Shown: positions 63,371 to 64,000 of the stretch, piece after piece | How positions within the stretch are numbered: position 1 is the first letter of the stretch | Layout of the letters: each line of letters starts with the position of its first letter | Source: Paenibacillus sp. DCT19 | Lineage (GTDB): Bacteria > Bacillota > Bacilli > Paenibacillales > Paenibacillaceae | Direction of reading: 5' to 3' | Assembly (NCBI RefSeq): GCF_003268635.1 | Contig: NZ_CP029639.1 | Location: 4,351,501 to 4,415,500 of the forward strand | Length of the DNA stretch: 64,000 nt | The notes under the pieces: generated by a model | Database searches by the model: none | Told to the model about the DNA's origin: nothing | What the model saw: the letters and a program-made list of their open reading frames with translations, nothing else | Program-made: the position numbers and the translations under genes

Positions 63371-64000
63371 TCAACGTGTATGTGCAGCAGTTAATGCTGC
63401 CAATACATCCGGTACATCCGTAATGATGCCTTGAACCCCCATCTCAATCATCGCTTTCATCTCTTCAGGATCATTCACAGTGAATGGATGAGTCACCACG
63501 CCCTGCGCGATCGAAGCAACTACCTCTTCCCGAGTCACAGCGAATTTATAGGGATGCAGTGCAGAGGCCTCCAGCTTAACCGCATAGTCATAGGGACGAT
63601 ACAACTTTTCCATATAGAGGAGCGCTGTACGAATTTCAGGTGCCAGACGTTTGCATTTTACCAATGAGGCATGATTGAAGCTAGACAGAATGACTTGTTG
63701 TTCGAGATCCCATTCTCGAATGACCTGTACGATCTTCTCTTCCATCCCTTTGTAAGGAACAATTCCATTTTTCAGTTCAAGATTTAGCAGGATGTTTTTT
63801 CCTTGAATTAGTGCAAATAATTGTTCTAAAGAGGGGATGCGCTCTGCTGCAAAAGCTGTATGAAACCATGAGCCTGCATCAAGTTCTCGTAATTCCTCAT
63901 AGGTCTTATCTTTGACCCAGCCCTCTGCACCTGCTGTTCGCGTTAATGTCTCATCATGGATAAGCATGAGTCGACCATCGCTAGTCATCTGCACATCCGT
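63371..64000 (-). CDS. Glycerophosphodiester phosphodiesterase, 5' end outside window
   Basis: C-terminal 210 residues of a GDPD-family TIM-barrel enzyme, which releases glycerol 3-phosphate from deacylated phospholipids or teichoic acid. TDVQMTSDGRLMLIHDETLT carries the metal/catalytic His, and RTAGAEGWVKDKTYEELREL, NLELKNG (metal Glu) and ILSSFNHASLVKCKRLAPEI follow. The start and the first HRG motif lie beyond the right edge. No signal peptide can be judged. Confidence 0.92.
   Translation of the reverse strand, partial: TDVQMTSDGRLMLIHDETLTRTAGAEGWVKDKTYEELRELDAGSWFHTAFAAERIPSLEQLFALIQGKNILLNLELKNGIVPYKGMEEKIVQVIREWDLEQQVILSSFNHASLVKCKRLAPEIRTALLYMEKLYRPYDYAVKLEASALHPYKFAVTREEVVASIAQGVVTHPFTVNDPEEMKAMIEMGVQGIITDVPDVLAALTAAHTR

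Overview
The window looks like a chromosomal segment of a Bacillales bacterium, most probably Paenibacillus. Low-GC Gram-positive markers support this: ccpA, ylbF/ylbG, ylaN, yugN, a Gls24/Asp23 protein, bacillithiol-type YtxJ, rqcH, the acsA/acuA divergon, AGGAGG ribosome binding sites and U-tailed terminators. No rRNA operon, CRISPR array or insertion sequence was seen. Most genes lie on the minus strand.

Layout. 1-8.9 kb: a Ca2+ P-type ATPase cut by the left edge, rqcH, a GNAT, a LysR-PHP pair and ylbG/ylbF. 9-14 kb: an XPB-type helicase with its partner, and an M20 amidohydrolase. 14-24 kb: yugN-ftsW, Gls24, a Ca2+/H+ antiporter, ylaN, an HPr-like protein lacking the His15 region, an M29 aminopeptidase, a lipoprotein, a GAF-GGDEF diguanylate cyclase and rpsD. 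24-34 kb: a small XRE/membrane-protein cassette, a class A PBP, acsA/acuA with a cre-like site, mtnN, ccpA and ytxJ. 34-47 kb: a PfpI-family protein, ptsI with a glucose/GlcNAc EIICBA, an EPSP-synthase-like aroA, a rhodanese, aroK, 6-phosphogluconate dehydrogenase, a SUFU-domain protein and an MFS transporter. 47-54 kb: speA-type decarboxylase, DUF1292, a secreted stalk-domain protein, then an accessory patch with a decayed gene, a lipoprotein, a broken large serine recombinase and a lone tRNA-Val. 54-64 kb: many small proteins (two of them under apparent LexA boxes), a manganese catalase, an apparently Fur-controlled block of two FecCD permeases plus an ABC exporter, and a GDPD-family phosphodiesterase cut by the right edge.

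Carbon flow and its control are well represented: ccpA, PTS EI and EIICBA, acsA/acuA with a cre, 6-phosphogluconate dehydrogenase, and aroA/aroK. Ca2+ export (ATPase, antiporter) and iron uptake are the other themes.

The main caveat is that at least eight otherwise ordinary genes are each broken by one or two single-base deletions, nearly all in short homopolymers (usually C on the plus strand). This pattern points to sequence errors more than to biology, so those genes are listed at full span and flagged. The most interesting regulatory signals are two LexA-like boxes placed on the promoter of an uncharacterised two-gene operon near 56 kb, and a paired operator on an XRE promoter near 24.8 kb.
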